In this document: one piece after another, positions 55,993-64,000 of the stretch
Position numbering within the stretch: position 1 is the stretch's first letter
Layout of the letters: each line of letters begins with the position of its first letter
NCBI RefSeq assembly: GCF_030811685.1
Contig: NZ_JAUSRF010000010.1
Coordinates: forward strand, 124,001-188,000
Origin: Neorhizobium huautlense
GTDB lineage: Bacteria; Pseudomonadota; Alphaproteobacteria; Rhizobiales; Rhizobiaceae
Length of the DNA stretch: 64,000 nucleotides
Direction: 5' to 3'
Made by a program: the position numbers and the translations under genes
Notes under the pieces: generated by a model
The model's input: only the letters and a program-made list of their open reading frames with translations
What the model was told of the DNA's origin: nothing
Databases searched by the model: none

Positions 55993-58900
55993 TCAGCGCA
56001 TGCGCCAGATGGCGAACGGGCGGTCGGGTTCAAGCCGGATGTGCTGCCACTTGCCGGTCCAGCCGAAAGACTGGCCGGTGATCAGATCTTCCATGTCGAG
56101 CGTGCCGTGATCGGGCCGGCCAAAGGTCCAGAGCGGGATTTCGATATCGGCTTCCTGCGGCTGGTGCGGATCGAGGCTGATCGCCACGAGCACGACATTT
56201 TCATGCCCCGGGCTCGATTTTTCGAAGAAGAGGATGTTGTCGTTGTTCGCGCTTAGAAGCTGCAGGCCGAGATGCGAATGCAAAGCCGGGTTTTCCCGAC
56301 GGATGCGGTTCAGCAACGTGATCTCGGGCTTGATGTTGCCGGGGCGATCATAATCCCAGGCGCGGATCTCGTATTTTTCCGAATCCGCATATTCCTTGCG
56401 CTTGGCATCCGGCCGGCCTTCGCAAAGTTCAAAACCGTTATAGACGCCCCAGAGGCCGGACAGTGTTGCCGCCAGTGCTGCACGGATCAGATAGGCCGGG
56501 CGTGGGGCGTTCTGCAGAAAGTCCGGGTTGATGTCGTGGGTGTTGACGAAGAAATGCGGCCGGAAGAAATCCTTTGGCGCTTCCGTGGTGATCTCGCGCA
56601 TATAGTCTTCGAGTTCCCACTTGGCATTGCGCCAGGTGAAATAGGTGTAGGACTGCGAAAACCCGATCTTTGCCAGCCGGTACATGACCTTGGGCTTGGT
56701 AAAAGCTTCCGACAGGAACACCACATCCGGGTGGCGTGAGCGGATATCGGCAATCAGCCATTCCCAGAAGGGGAAGGGTTTGGTGTGCGGATTGTCGACG
56801 CGAAACAGTTTTACGCCGTGATCGACCCATTTCTGCACCACGTCGCGCAGTTCGATCCACAGCGACGGTACCGCTTCGCAGGCGTAGAAATCGACGTTGA
56901 CGATGTCCTCGTATTTTTTCGGCGGGTTCTCGGCGTAACGGATCGTGCCGTCGGGCCGCCAGTCGAACCATCCAGGATGGTCTTTTAGCCACGGATGGTC
57001 AGGTGAGGCCTGGATGGCGAGGTCGAGTGCCAGTTCCAGACCTTGCTCGGCAGCCGCACCCACCAGCCGGTCGAAATCGTCGAATGTGCCAAGCTGCGGG
57101 TGGATGGCATCATGGCCACCGTCTGGCGAGCCGATAGCATATGGGCTGCCGGGATCATCGGGACCGGGAGTGAGCGTGTTGTTCTTGCCCTTGCGGTTGG
57201 TGGCGCCGATCGGGTGGATCGGCGGGAAATAAAGCACGTCGAAACCCATGGCGCGAATGGCCGGCAGGCGGGCGATCACGTCATCGAACGTGCCGTGGCG
57301 GTTCGGGTCACCGCTCTGCGAGCGCGGAAAGATCTGGTACCAGCTGGCGAAGGCAGCGGCCGTGCGTTCTGCATCGAGCGTGATGACGGTGGAGCGCACC
57401 TTGTGGGGACGTCGGTCGGCTTCCGCCATCAGGTCTGCCGTTTCGAGCGCCAAAAGGGTTTTGATCCGCTGCTCATCATTGGCTGCGGTCAGGATGTCGA
57501 ACAGTACCTTCAGCTCGGTCTTGAGATTGCCAGAGGCGTTATCGAAGGCGTCGAGAACGAGATTGATGCCTTCCTGGATTTCCAGCCGCAGATCCAGCCG
57601 GGCCTCGTGTTTCTTGGTGAACTCGTAGCGAAAGATCTGGAACGGATTGCGCCAGCCTTCGACCAGAAATTCATGCCGGCCCATGCGCTTCAGCGGAAAT
57701 TCGGCGCGCCAGCGGTCGTTCAGCACCAGCGTCATCGGCACCTCATTCCAGTCCTCGCTATCGGCTGTGCGCCAAAGCAAGGCGGCGGAGAGCGGATCGT
57801 GGCCATCGCCAAACACGTCGGCCTCGACAATGACGGTTTCGCCGACCACGCGCTTGACGACAAAACGCCCGTCATCGACCGCGGGTGTTACCTTTTCGAT
57901 GGCGAGGCGAGGCGAGAGGGCAGCTTTTGCTGCAGGTTCAACCTTGGCCGTCGGCAGAATGGGATCGGAAACGCGACCCTCGAAAATCCGCAGTTCGCCG
58001 GGGAGAAGCCGCACATCTTCCGTCAGCGGTTCGCCGCGTGCCGAAACCTCGGTCAAAGGCAGGAAGGCCGAAGCCGCTTCGCTGATGGCGTGAAGTGGCG
58101 GCGCGGCGCTGCGGCGCAGGTCGCGGTTGAAGACGATCACCCGCACGCTGTCGGACATGCGCAGATCGCCTCGATCACCCTGCACGATGGCGGCGGCCGG
58201 CGAATGGCTGGAAGCGATCAGCCCGAGCGGCTGGCGCTCGAAATCGCCGGATTGTTTCAATGTCTCGTTGGCGGAGCGGATCGAGCCGGAAAGGTCGAAT
58301 GTCGGACGGTCGCGCAGGACACGCAGGCCGCCACTATTGCCATAGGTCGGATCAAGCGGTGTGGCTGCGCCATATTCGAACCCCATCGGCACCATCAGGC
58401 CACCGCCCAGAGACGCCGCCAGTTTCAGGGCGCGTTCGGCACGGCGTTCCAGCACTTCGGCGCTGTCCGTTCCATGCGCCACACGTCTGGAAAACGGCGC
58501 TTCGGGAAAGGCGATCTCGCGACCGAAACCGCTTTGCGCCTCATGCTCCTCGGCAAACCAGCCCTCCTGAAAATTCCACCAGGCCAGAGACGAAAAGCTC
58601 GCATCGAAACCGACACCGCCAAGCGCGCGACGCGTTTCGAAAGCTGTGCCGGGTGTCCATGCCAGAAAGCTTAGCTCCGGTTTCTGGCGTTTCACGCCCG
58701 AGATGAGGGAGCGCCAGGCGTCAGGTGCCAGCGTTTGCAGTTCGAGGCAGCGAAAACCGGACAGGCCCAGTTCACCCAGCCGGATCAGCCGTTGCCGCCA
58801 TTCGTCCGGTTCGGCGGAAATGTCGACCGGGCGGCTGCCGCGAAGGGAAGGGGATTTTCGGGGGTCCGTTGCGGCGATCGCAATACGGTCCGTATCGGCG

Positions 58901-59223
58901 GAACGGCCGGGCACGATATCCATCATCAGGGAAAGGCCGCTGTCTTTCGCCAGCCGCACCAGTTGGCCGACTGCATCCTCGATCCGGTCGCCAAGTTCGA
59001 GTTGCGGGTCCGCCTGTTCGTAGTCGTCGGATACGAACACGCTGGCACCTTCGGCACGGCGAAACAGCGGCGACGTGAGGATCATATCGAAATCAAGCGC
59101 ACGCGCATGTTCGAACACTTCGCGCCATGCGGAAATTCCCCGCAGCATCAGCGGATGGACGTAATAGATGCGCGCCGGCTGCAGGGTGGACGCGGGTTCG
59201 GTGAAACGGGAATAGACGTTCAT
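55993..59223 (-). CDS. glgE: Alpha-1,4-glucan:maltose-1-phosphate maltosyltransferase (GlgE) with a large N-terminal extra domain
   Basis: A 1076-residue protein, well beyond the 650-700 residues of GlgE from Mycobacterium or Streptomyces. The C-terminal part (about 440-1076) is GlgE: LFRVDNPHTKPFPFWEWL (nucleophile Asp), DVVFLSEAFTKPK (acid/base Glu) and FVNTHDINPD. The first 430 residues are an additional barrel-like region (ARIYYVHPLMLRG, SGLSLMMDIVPG, LSFLAWTPGTAFE) that looks like a degenerate GH13 domain with no intact catalytic triad. GlgE adds maltose from maltose 1-phosphate to a growing glucan. The ATG at 59223 has AGGA upstream; 59292 is an alternative start. It is the first gene of the operon. 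Confidence 0.93.
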   Translation of the reverse strand: MNVYSRFTEPASTLQPARIYYVHPLMLRGISAWREVFEHARALDFDMILTSPLFRRAEGASVFVSDDYEQADPQLELGDRIEDAVGQLVRLAKDSGLSLMMDIVPGRSADTDRIAIAATDPRKSPSLRGSRPVDISAEPDEWRQRLIRLGELGLSGFRCLELQTLAPDAWRSLISGVKRQKPELSFLAWTPGTAFETRRALGGVGFDASFSSLAWWNFQEGWFAEEHEAQSGFGREIAFPEAPFSRRVAHGTDSAEVLERRAERALKLAASLGGGLMVPMGFEYGAATPLDPTYGNSGGLRVLRDRPTFDLSGSIRSANETLKQSGDFERQPLGLIASSHSPAAAIVQGDRGDLRMSDSVRVIVFNRDLRRSAAPPLHAISEAASAFLPLTEVSARGEPLTEDVRLLPGELRIFEGRVSDPILPTAKVEPAAKAALSPRLAIEKVTPAVDDGRFVVKRVVGETVIVEADVFGDGHDPLSAALLWRTADSEDWNEVPMTLVLNDRWRAEFPLKRMGRHEFLVEGWRNPFQIFRYEFTKKHEARLDLRLEIQEGINLVLDAFDNASGNLKTELKVLFDILTAANDEQRIKTLLALETADLMAEADRRPHKVRSTVITLDAERTAAAFASWYQIFPRSQSGDPNRHGTFDDVIARLPAIRAMGFDVLYFPPIHPIGATNRKGKNNTLTPGPDDPGSPYAIGSPDGGHDAIHPQLGTFDDFDRLVGAAAEQGLELALDLAIQASPDHPWLKDHPGWFDWRPDGTIRYAENPPKKYEDIVNVDFYACEAVPSLWIELRDVVQKWVDHGVKLFRVDNPHTKPFPFWEWLIADIRSRHPDVVFLSEAFTKPKVMYRLAKIGFSQSYTYFTWRNAKWELEDYMREITTEAPKDFFRPHFFVNTHDINPDFLQNAPRPAYLIRAALAATLSGLWGVYNGFELCEGRPDAKRKEYADSEKYEIRAWDYDRPGNIKPEITLLNRIRRENPALHSHLGLQLLSANNDNILFFEKSSPGHENVVLVAISLDPHQPQEADIEIPLWTFGRPDHGTLDMEDLITGQSFGWTGKWQHIRLEPDRPFAIWRMR

Positions 59224-59324
59224 GGCAAATCCTGACGTGTCTACGGTGTTGGCGTAGCGCGTCGGCTCCATTCGGCCGGCGCTCATCGGCATGCGATATC
59301 GTCTGTTCGGGTCTTTTCGACCGC

Positions 59325-59546
59325 TTAGTGCAGTTGTGCTTCCTCGAGCGCCTCGGCAAACAGCGCCTTGGCGTCTTCCGGGTCGGCGCGTTCATCCAGT
59401 GCGGCGAGGCAGGCGAACCGGGCATTAACGAAACGCGGCCCCTTGTGGTTCGGCCAGTCGTGATCAAGGAATGTCAGAGCCTCGAAGGGCCCCGGAATCT
59501 GCACGGCGCCGATGGTCACGGCATTATTCCAAACGGGCTTCTGCAT
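59325..59546 (-). CDS. DUF982 domain protein (second copy)
   Basis: A 73-residue DUF982 paralogue (VWNNAVTIGAVQIPGPFEAL at the N terminus, FACLAALDERADPEDAKALF in the middle), only distantly like the copy at 14617. The family is common in rhizobia and its role is unknown. It lies about 100 bases upstream of glgE on the same strand, with no proof of co-transcription. Confidence 0.75.
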   Translation of the reverse strand: MQKPVWNNAVTIGAVQIPGPFEALTFLDHDWPNHKGPRFVNARFACLAALDERADPEDAKALFAEALEEAQLH

Positions 59547-59789
59547 CGCATTTCTCCATCACGGCAACGGATTGTCGTTCCTGCACCGAGAGGGCGCAGG
59601 GCAAATCTTCACAGGACACAGTGTTGGGGGTCTAACGGGCGTCGATCGGATTTGTTTCAGCGAAAATTCGTTAAAATTGTACCGATCCCGGTTTCCCAAG
59701 GCTTTCCGTTCAACATTTGTGAAGGACTCGAGACGATTCTGGCGAAAGTTCCTGGGCGATTCGCCCGCGTCGCGTTGAGTGGAGACCGC

Positions 59790-60044
59790 ATGACCCTCGT
59801 CCAATTTCCTGCCGACCGCCGCATGGCCGATATCCGCCGTTGCAGCGAAGCCCTGACCAATCTGCATGGAGAAGAAGCCAATCGCTTCTGGCGTCAGGAA
59901 ATGGCAGGTTTTGCCGCTCGTCTGAAGGCGCAGGGTGTTGCCGACGTCGAGATTTCTCATCAGGCAGCGCTGTTCATGAATGCCGTGCAGATGGAATTGC
60001 AGGCGGCGTTTGCCGAACAGGAAGAAGCCGGCGCGCGCGCCTGA
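59790..60044 (+). CDS. Small conserved rhizobial protein (84 aa)
   Basis: An 84-residue soluble protein with a motif common in small rhizobial proteins: PADRRMADIRRCSEALTNLH followed by HGEEANRFWRQEM. No catalytic motif. The ATG at 59790 has GGAG just upstream; the longer frame from 59328 is only the antisense of the neighbouring DUF982 gene. A terminator-like AAGGgCATC/GATGgCCTT hairpin follows at 60076-60101. Confidence 0.7.
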   Translation: MTLVQFPADRRMADIRRCSEALTNLHGEEANRFWRQEMAGFAARLKAQGVADVEISHQAALFMNAVQMELQAAFAEQEEAGARA

Positions 60045-60198
60045 TCGGGCGCTTCCGTCGAGCAGGACCGGTTTGAAAAGAAGGGCATCGATCAGGATGG
60101 CCTTTTCCTGTTGGGCAGCTCAAAGCTTGAATTGTTGAACGTTAACAATTACGGTTAATATTCATAAAATACGATCGATTGTCTGTCTGGAGCAACGC

Positions 60199-60459
60199 AT
60201 GCGTGATCTCAGCAGAGCCAAGTCCGGGCGTCAGCCTGATGCCGATGGGACGAAGGCTGAAGATAACCGGCAATTGACCGAATTGCTTTTGCAGAACAGG
60301 GTCAGCGTCAGTCCGTTAGCGGCCGAGCAAATGGAAACGGTCGGCGCACGGTCATTCATGGCACCTGTGAAAACCATGCTGATCGTGTTTGTTGCTCTGC
60401 CGCTTTCCTTGCTGGCCTATTTTTCTTCGACAACAGCGGAAGACGATTTTTACGCCTGA
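60199..60459 (+). CDS. Small single-pass membrane protein (86 aa)
   Basis: An 86-residue protein. Residues 1-50 are hydrophilic and probably cytoplasmic; a single helix follows at about 57-76 (VKTMLIVFVALPLSLLAYFS), with an acidic end TAEDDFYA. GGAG lies 7 bases upstream of the ATG. No domain recognised. It lies next to a tRNA gene on the other strand. Confidence 0.55.
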   Translation: MRDLSRAKSGRQPDADGTKAEDNRQLTELLLQNRVSVSPLAAEQMETVGARSFMAPVKTMLIVFVALPLSLLAYFSSTTAEDDFYA

Positions 60460-60553
60460 GCGATTTTTGAAATCTGATTTGGGGGCGTTGCGCATCTTCG
60501 CGCACGTCATCTCTCGGTCTTGTCTGATTTTTCAATCGATAAAACGGAAGAGA

Positions 60554-60643
60554 TGGCGGACAGGGTGGGATTCGAACCCACGGTACGCTTTCACGCACAC
60601 ACGCGTTCCAGGCGTGCGCCTTCAACCACTCGGCCACCTGTCC
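60554..60643 (-). tRNA. tRNA-Ser(GGA)
   Basis: On the minus strand, a 90-base cloverleaf including an encoded 3' CCA. The acceptor GGACAGG/CCTGTCC pairs, the anticodon loop is CTGGAAC with anticodon GGA, and the T arm carries GGTTCGAATCC. The long variable arm (GTGTGCGTGAAAGCGTACC region) is expected of a class II serine tRNA. It reads UCC and UCU codons. Confidence 0.97.
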
Positions 60644-60831
60644 TTTTAGGAAAGGGCTGCTGGAGACGTTCTCCGAAGCAGCGGTCGGCGCGATATATAC
60701 CAATGATTTTTTCAGGATCAACCGAAATCTGACGGTTGGATGACGGTTTGTAAAACTCATGTCCGTTGCCAAGCCGTCAGGCTGCCGTTACGCTTGCATA
60801 TCAGCCTGTTTTCAAACCCGTGTCGCCCGCC

Positions 60832-61149
60832 ATGTCCTTGATCTTTCATTTTTTCAGTCTGCTCGCTCTTGTCGCGGCAATTGCGGCGGGCACGGTGGAT
60901 GCGATCCAGTCGGTCGCCTCCTCGTCGACCATGCTGGCAAGCCTTGGTGACCTGTGGATCGCGATCAGCCCGGGAACGCTGGTTGCGACGGAAGATCTGG
61001 TGGAGTTTTATATCCACCCGGAAGCATGGCAGCAGGGTGCCGCTTTCCTTCTGACGCAGCCGGCCTGCGCCGTCTTTCTGGTGCTGGCGCTGATCCTGTG
61101 GATTGCCGGTTACCGGCGCCCGAAGCCGTTCGGGCGTTTTGCCGCCTGA
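60832..61149 (+). CDS. Hypothetical membrane protein (105 aa)
   Basis: A 105-residue integral membrane protein with an N-terminal helix (about 4-22, IFHFFSLLALVAAIAAGTV) and a C-terminal helix (about 74-94, ACAVFLVLALILWIAGY), ending in a basic RRPKPFGRFAA tail. The region between is amphipathic. No family recognised beyond small rhizobial membrane proteins. The ATG at 60832 is favoured over one at 60766 because it opens directly into the first helix. Confidence 0.65.
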   Translation: MSLIFHFFSLLALVAAIAAGTVDAIQSVASSSTMLASLGDLWIAISPGTLVATEDLVEFYIHPEAWQQGAAFLLTQPACAVFLVLALILWIAGYRRPKPFGRFAA

Positions 61150-61372
61150 TGCGAATCACGTGCGAAAAAATCCGCGATAATTCCGATATTTAAAAAACGT
61201 GTGTCAGATTTTGACCAGTTGAAAAATTTCCCGTGAAATTTCGATGCGGGCATGCAAGGATAAATGGCCGCAAGCCCAAGGAAAGGCGCCGGTGCCGCAT
61301 TGTGTCCGCCAGACTTCCGGCTGGGCCTGCGGGGGGAACCAAAAAGTCAAATTTAAGAAAACAGGGCGCACG

Positions 61373-62365
61373 ATGACGAAAACCCTTCTCACCCTTATTG
61401 CAACGGCCATGCTGTCGAGCACCGCCATCGCTGCCGAAATCAAGCCGGCGCTGGTCTATGGTACGGGCGGCAAGTTCGACAAATCCTTCAACGAAGCGGC
61501 CTATAACGGCGCTGAAATGTACAAGAAGGAAACCGGAACCGAATACCGCGATTTCGAACCGACCAGCGATACGCAGGGCGAGCAGGCGATCCGCAATTTT
61601 GCCAGCAAGGGCTTCAACCCGGTCATCGCCGTGTCCTTCGCCTGGACCTCGGCCATGGAAAAGGTCGCAGCCGAATATCCGGACACCAAGTTCGTGATCG
61701 TCGACTCCGTTGTCGAACTGCCGAACGTTCGCTCGGTCGTTTATAACGAAGCCGAAGGTTCCTACCTCGTTGGCCTTCTGGCCGGCATGGCATCCAAGAC
61801 CGGCAAGGTCGGTTTCGTCGGCGGCATGGATATCCCGCTGATCCGCAAGTTCGGCTGTGGTTATGCGCAGGGTGCAAAGTCGGTAAAGTCCGACATGCAG
61901 GTCTTCCAGAACATGGTCGGCACGACCGGTGCCGCATGGAATGACCCGGTTCGCGCCGGTGAACTCACCAAGAACCAGATCGACCAGGGTGCCGACGTGA
62001 TCTACGCGGCAGCCGGCGCATCCGGTCTCGGTGTTCTGCAGACCGCTGCCGACAACAAGAAATTCTCGATCGGCGTCGATTCGAACCAGAACCACGTTCA
62101 TCCGGGTTCGGTTCTGACCTCGATGGTCAAGCGCGTCGATCTGGCCGTCTACAACGCCTACAAGGATCTGGCTGAAGACAAGTTCACCGCCGGCGTGCAG
62201 TCCAACGGCATCAAGGATGGTGGCGTTGTTTATGCTGTCGACGACAACAACAAGGCGCTGATCACGCCGGAAATGAAGGCTGCTGCCGACAAGGCGACCG
62301 CCGATATCATTGCCGGCACCGTCAAGGTTCACGATTACATGACGGACAACAAGTGCCCGCTGTAA
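61373..62365 (+). CDS. BMP family ABC transporter substrate-binding protein (purine nucleoside type)
   Basis: A 330-residue periplasmic binding protein of the BMP/Med/PnrA family. Signal peptide of about 20 residues (ending AIAAE), then the family segments YGTGGKFDKSFNEAAYNGA, IRNFASKGFNPVIAVSF and GSVLTSMVKRVDLAVYNAY. No lipobox Cys is visible at the signal cleavage, so it is probably soluble. PnrA-type proteins bind purine nucleosides. It leads an operon with the ATPase gene (32-base gap) and a permease gene that runs off the window. Confidence 0.93.
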   Translation: MTKTLLTLIATAMLSSTAIAAEIKPALVYGTGGKFDKSFNEAAYNGAEMYKKETGTEYRDFEPTSDTQGEQAIRNFASKGFNPVIAVSFAWTSAMEKVAAEYPDTKFVIVDSVVELPNVRSVVYNEAEGSYLVGLLAGMASKTGKVGFVGGMDIPLIRKFGCGYAQGAKSVKSDMQVFQNMVGTTGAAWNDPVRAGELTKNQIDQGADVIYAAAGASGLGVLQTAADNKKFSIGVDSNQNHVHPGSVLTSMVKRVDLAVYNAYKDLAEDKFTAGVQSNGIKDGGVVYAVDDNNKALITPEMKAAADKATADIIAGTVKVHDYMTDNKCPL

Positions 62366-62397
62366 TCTGAATATCCGGGGCGCGTGGTGGAGACACC

Positions 62398-63957
62398 ATG
62401 CGCCCTAGTCATATCTTGAATCCGCCCTGTGCGAAGGAGAGGCTGCGCTTGACCCCGCATCCCGCAATCGAACTGGCGGGCATCGACAAGAGTTTCGGTG
62501 CCGTTCACGCCAACAAGAATATCAATCTGACCGTCGCCAAGGGCTCGATCCACGGCATTATCGGTGAAAACGGGGCCGGAAAATCGACCCTGATGTCGAT
62601 CCTTTACGGTTTCTATCAGGCCGATCGCGGCGAGATCCGTATCGACGGCAAGCCGATAACGATCCGTGACAGCCAGACGGCCATCGCCTCGGGCATCGGC
62701 ATGGTGCACCAGCATTTCATGCTGGTCGAAAATTTCACCGTGCTGGAAAACGTCATGCTCGGCGCCGAAGGTGGGCAGCTGCTGGCCAAGGGCGTGGCCG
62801 GTGCGCGCAAGGAATTGAAGCGTCTTGAAGCCGAATACGGGCTCGACGTCGATCCTGATGCGATCATCGAGGAACTGCCGGTCGGCAAGCAGCAGCGCGT
62901 CGAAATCCTGAAGGCGCTGTATCGTGGTGCCGAAATCCTCATTCTCGACGAACCGACGGGTGTGCTGACGCCGGCCGAGGCCGATCACCTGTTCCGCATC
63001 CTCAAGGTGCTGCGCGACCAGGGCAAGACGATCCTGCTCATCACCCACAAGCTGCGTGAGATCATGGCGATCACCGATGAGGTTTCCGTCATGCGCCGCG
63101 GCGAAATGGTCGCCACCCGCAAGACGGCGGAAACGACGGTGGAGGAGCTGGCCGAACTGATGGTTGGCCGCCGCGTGCTTCTGCGCGTCGAAAAGGGCGA
63201 GGCGCAGCCGGGCAAGGTTCTGCTGTCGGTGAAAAACCTGACGGTGAAGGACAGCCGCGGCGTCACCATGGTCGATGACGTGTCCTTCGATGTGCGTGAA
63301 GGCGAGATCCTCGGCATTGCCGGTGTGGCCGGTAACGGCCAGTCGGAACTGCTCGAAGCCATTGCCGGCATCCGCAAGCCGACCTCTGGCGAAATCCTGA
63401 TCGACGGTCAGCCGGTCGCCGGTCTCGATCCGGCCCGTCTGCGTGAATTAGGTCTCGCACACATTCCGGAAGACCGCCATCACATGGGCCTCGTCCTCAA
63501 GTTCGAGGAGTACGAGAACTCGGTGCTCGGTTATCACCGTGATCCGCGTTACGGCCGTGGCGCGCTTCTCGATCTCGATGCCATCCGCAAGGATGCCGAG
63601 GAAAAGATCGCCAAATACGATATTCGCCCGCCGAACCCACGGCTGAAGACCGCCAATTTTTCCGGCGGCAACCAGCAGAAGATCGTTGTTGCCCGTGAAA
63701 TCGAGCGCGACCCGAAGATGTTGATCATCGGCCAGCCCACACGCGGCGTCGATATCGGCGCCATCGAATTCATTCATCGCCGTATCGTCGAGATGCGCGA
63801 TGCGCAAAAGGCCGTGCTGCTGGTGTCGGTCGAACTTGACGAAATCCGGTCCCTGTCGGATCGCATCATTGTCATGTTCGCCGGCAAGGTGGTGGGAGAG
63901 GCGACGCCGGATGCCGGTGAACAGGCGCTCGGCATGATGATGGCCGGAGCGGTATGA
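62398..63957 (+). CDS. ABC transporter ATPase, nucleoside/sugar (CUT2-like) type
   Basis: A 519-residue ATPase with two tandem ABC domains. Domain 1 has a complete Walker A ([10 protein letters not shown]) and [12 protein letters not shown] as signature; domain 2 has a degenerate Walker A ([10 protein letters not shown]) with [12 protein letters not shown] as signature, the usual pattern in this class. It energises the BMP-type importer. GGTGGAG lies before the ATG at 62398; a TTG at 62449 with AAGGAGA is an alternative start. The permease gene follows after 7 bases. Confidence 0.94.
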   Translation: MRPSHILNPPCAKERLRLTPHPAIELAGIDKSFGAVHANKNINLTVAKGSIHGIIGENGAGKSTLMSILYGFYQADRGEIRIDGKPITIRDSQTAIASGIGMVHQHFMLVENFTVLENVMLGAEGGQLLAKGVAGARKELKRLEAEYGLDVDPDAIIEELPVGKQQRVEILKALYRGAEILILDEPTGVLTPAEADHLFRILKVLRDQGKTILLITHKLREIMAITDEVSVMRRGEMVATRKTAETTVEELAELMVGRRVLLRVEKGEAQPGKVLLSVKNLTVKDSRGVTMVDDVSFDVREGEILGIAGVAGNGQSELLEAIAGIRKPTSGEILIDGQPVAGLDPARLRELGLAHIPEDRHHMGLVLKFEEYENSVLGYHRDPRYGRGALLDLDAIRKDAEEKIAKYDIRPPNPRLKTANFSGGNQQKIVVAREIERDPKMLIIGQPTRGVDIGAIEFIHRRIVEMRDAQKAVLLVSVELDEIRSLSDRIIVMFAGKVVGEATPDAGEQALGMMMAGAV

Positions 63958-63964
63958 GGATAAT

Positions 63965-64000
63965 ATGAGTACAGCCTCCGTCCCACTTCCCAATTGGATC
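63965..64000 (+). CDS. ABC transporter permease, first 12 codons (partial)
   Basis: The window ends 36 bases into a frame starting ATG at 63965 (MSTASVPLPNWI). Its place right behind a BMP-system ATPase makes a membrane permease of the importer the only sensible reading, but the visible residues alone cannot prove it. Confidence 0.6.
   Translation, partial: MSTASVPLPNWI

Noticed and set aside
60160..60180. TTAAC..GGTTAA near 60140-60157 as a third CtrA box
   Set aside because: The two TTAA halves are 9 bases apart, not 7, so it does not fit the CtrA consensus.

Overview
The window looks like a chromosomal segment of a fast-growing member of the Rhizobiaceae (Agrobacterium/Rhizobium/Sinorhizobium group). 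Three things point there: moderately high GC coding DNA with typical rhizobial core genes (recF, dnaJ-dnaK, PBP1A, polA, dapB, gpmA, glk, mgsA, yejABEF, pncB); rhizobial intergenic palindromic repeats (RIME type); and stem-loop RNAs that match the alpha-r14 (NfeR1-like) and alpha-r7 (next to polA) small-RNA families. I see no prophage, insertion-sequence transposase, CRISPR array or rRNA. There is one tRNA, tRNA-Ser(GGA).

Layout. 0-2.8 kb: end of a 2-hydroxyacid dehydrogenase, then recF, a MoeB/ThiF-type adenylyltransferase and a GNAT enzyme on the minus strand. 2.8-3.66 kb: gene-free, with a RIME repeat and a densely structured, RNA-like stretch. 3.66-7.8 kb: globin-coupled chemoreceptor, SlyX, LtrA-family protein and a LysE-type exporter. 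7.8-13.9 kb: dnaJ and dnaK with a heat-shock promoter, and the bifunctional penicillin-binding protein 1A. 13.9-17.5 kb: small proteins (DoxX, DUF982, a membrane-anchored DUF883-like protein), a YbaK deacylase, an alpha-r14 sRNA, a cold-shock protein and a three-hairpin candidate sRNA behind a perfect CtrA box. 17.5-22.8 kb: M20 dipeptidase, MarR regulator, an alpha-r7-like sRNA and polA. 22.8-23.7 kb: gene-free, with a second structured region and an inverted RIME copy. 23.7-26 kb: phnM with a DUF1045 partner. 26.1-31.2 kb: a 31-residue membrane peptide, gpmA, dapB, an MsbA-like ABC exporter, glk and mgsA. 31.28-31.58 kb: a MITE-like element with 36-bp terminal inverted repeats. 31.6-39.5 kb: mepA, divergent from a yejABEF peptide importer operon that carries a VapC-type toxin-antitoxin pair between yejE and yejF. 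39.5-49.6 kb: pncB, the pseudouridine genes psuK-psuG, a nucleoside hydrolase, an AcuI-like reductase, Dps, an Old Yellow Enzyme and several small proteins. 50-59.3 kb: a stand-alone response regulator and a complete GlgE-pathway operon (glgE, a treS-maltokinase fusion, glgB). 59.3-64 kb: small proteins, tRNA-Ser and the first genes of a BMP-type (purine nucleoside) ABC importer that runs off the end.

How the genes work together. The glgE-treS/mak-glgB cluster encodes the whole route trehalose -> maltose -> maltose-1-phosphate -> linear alpha-glucan -> branched alpha-glucan. psuK-psuG turn pseudouridine into uracil plus ribose 5-phosphate, and the convergent nucleoside hydrolase and the BMP importer fit a broader nucleoside-salvage theme. 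The parts most worth a second look are the RNA-like intergenic regions: two recognisable anti-Shine-Dalgarno-type sRNAs, a CtrA-box-linked candidate sRNA, and two large structured regions (near 3.2-3.5 kb and 23.0-23.3 kb) that share short sequence blocks and the same placement relative to a RIME repeat.
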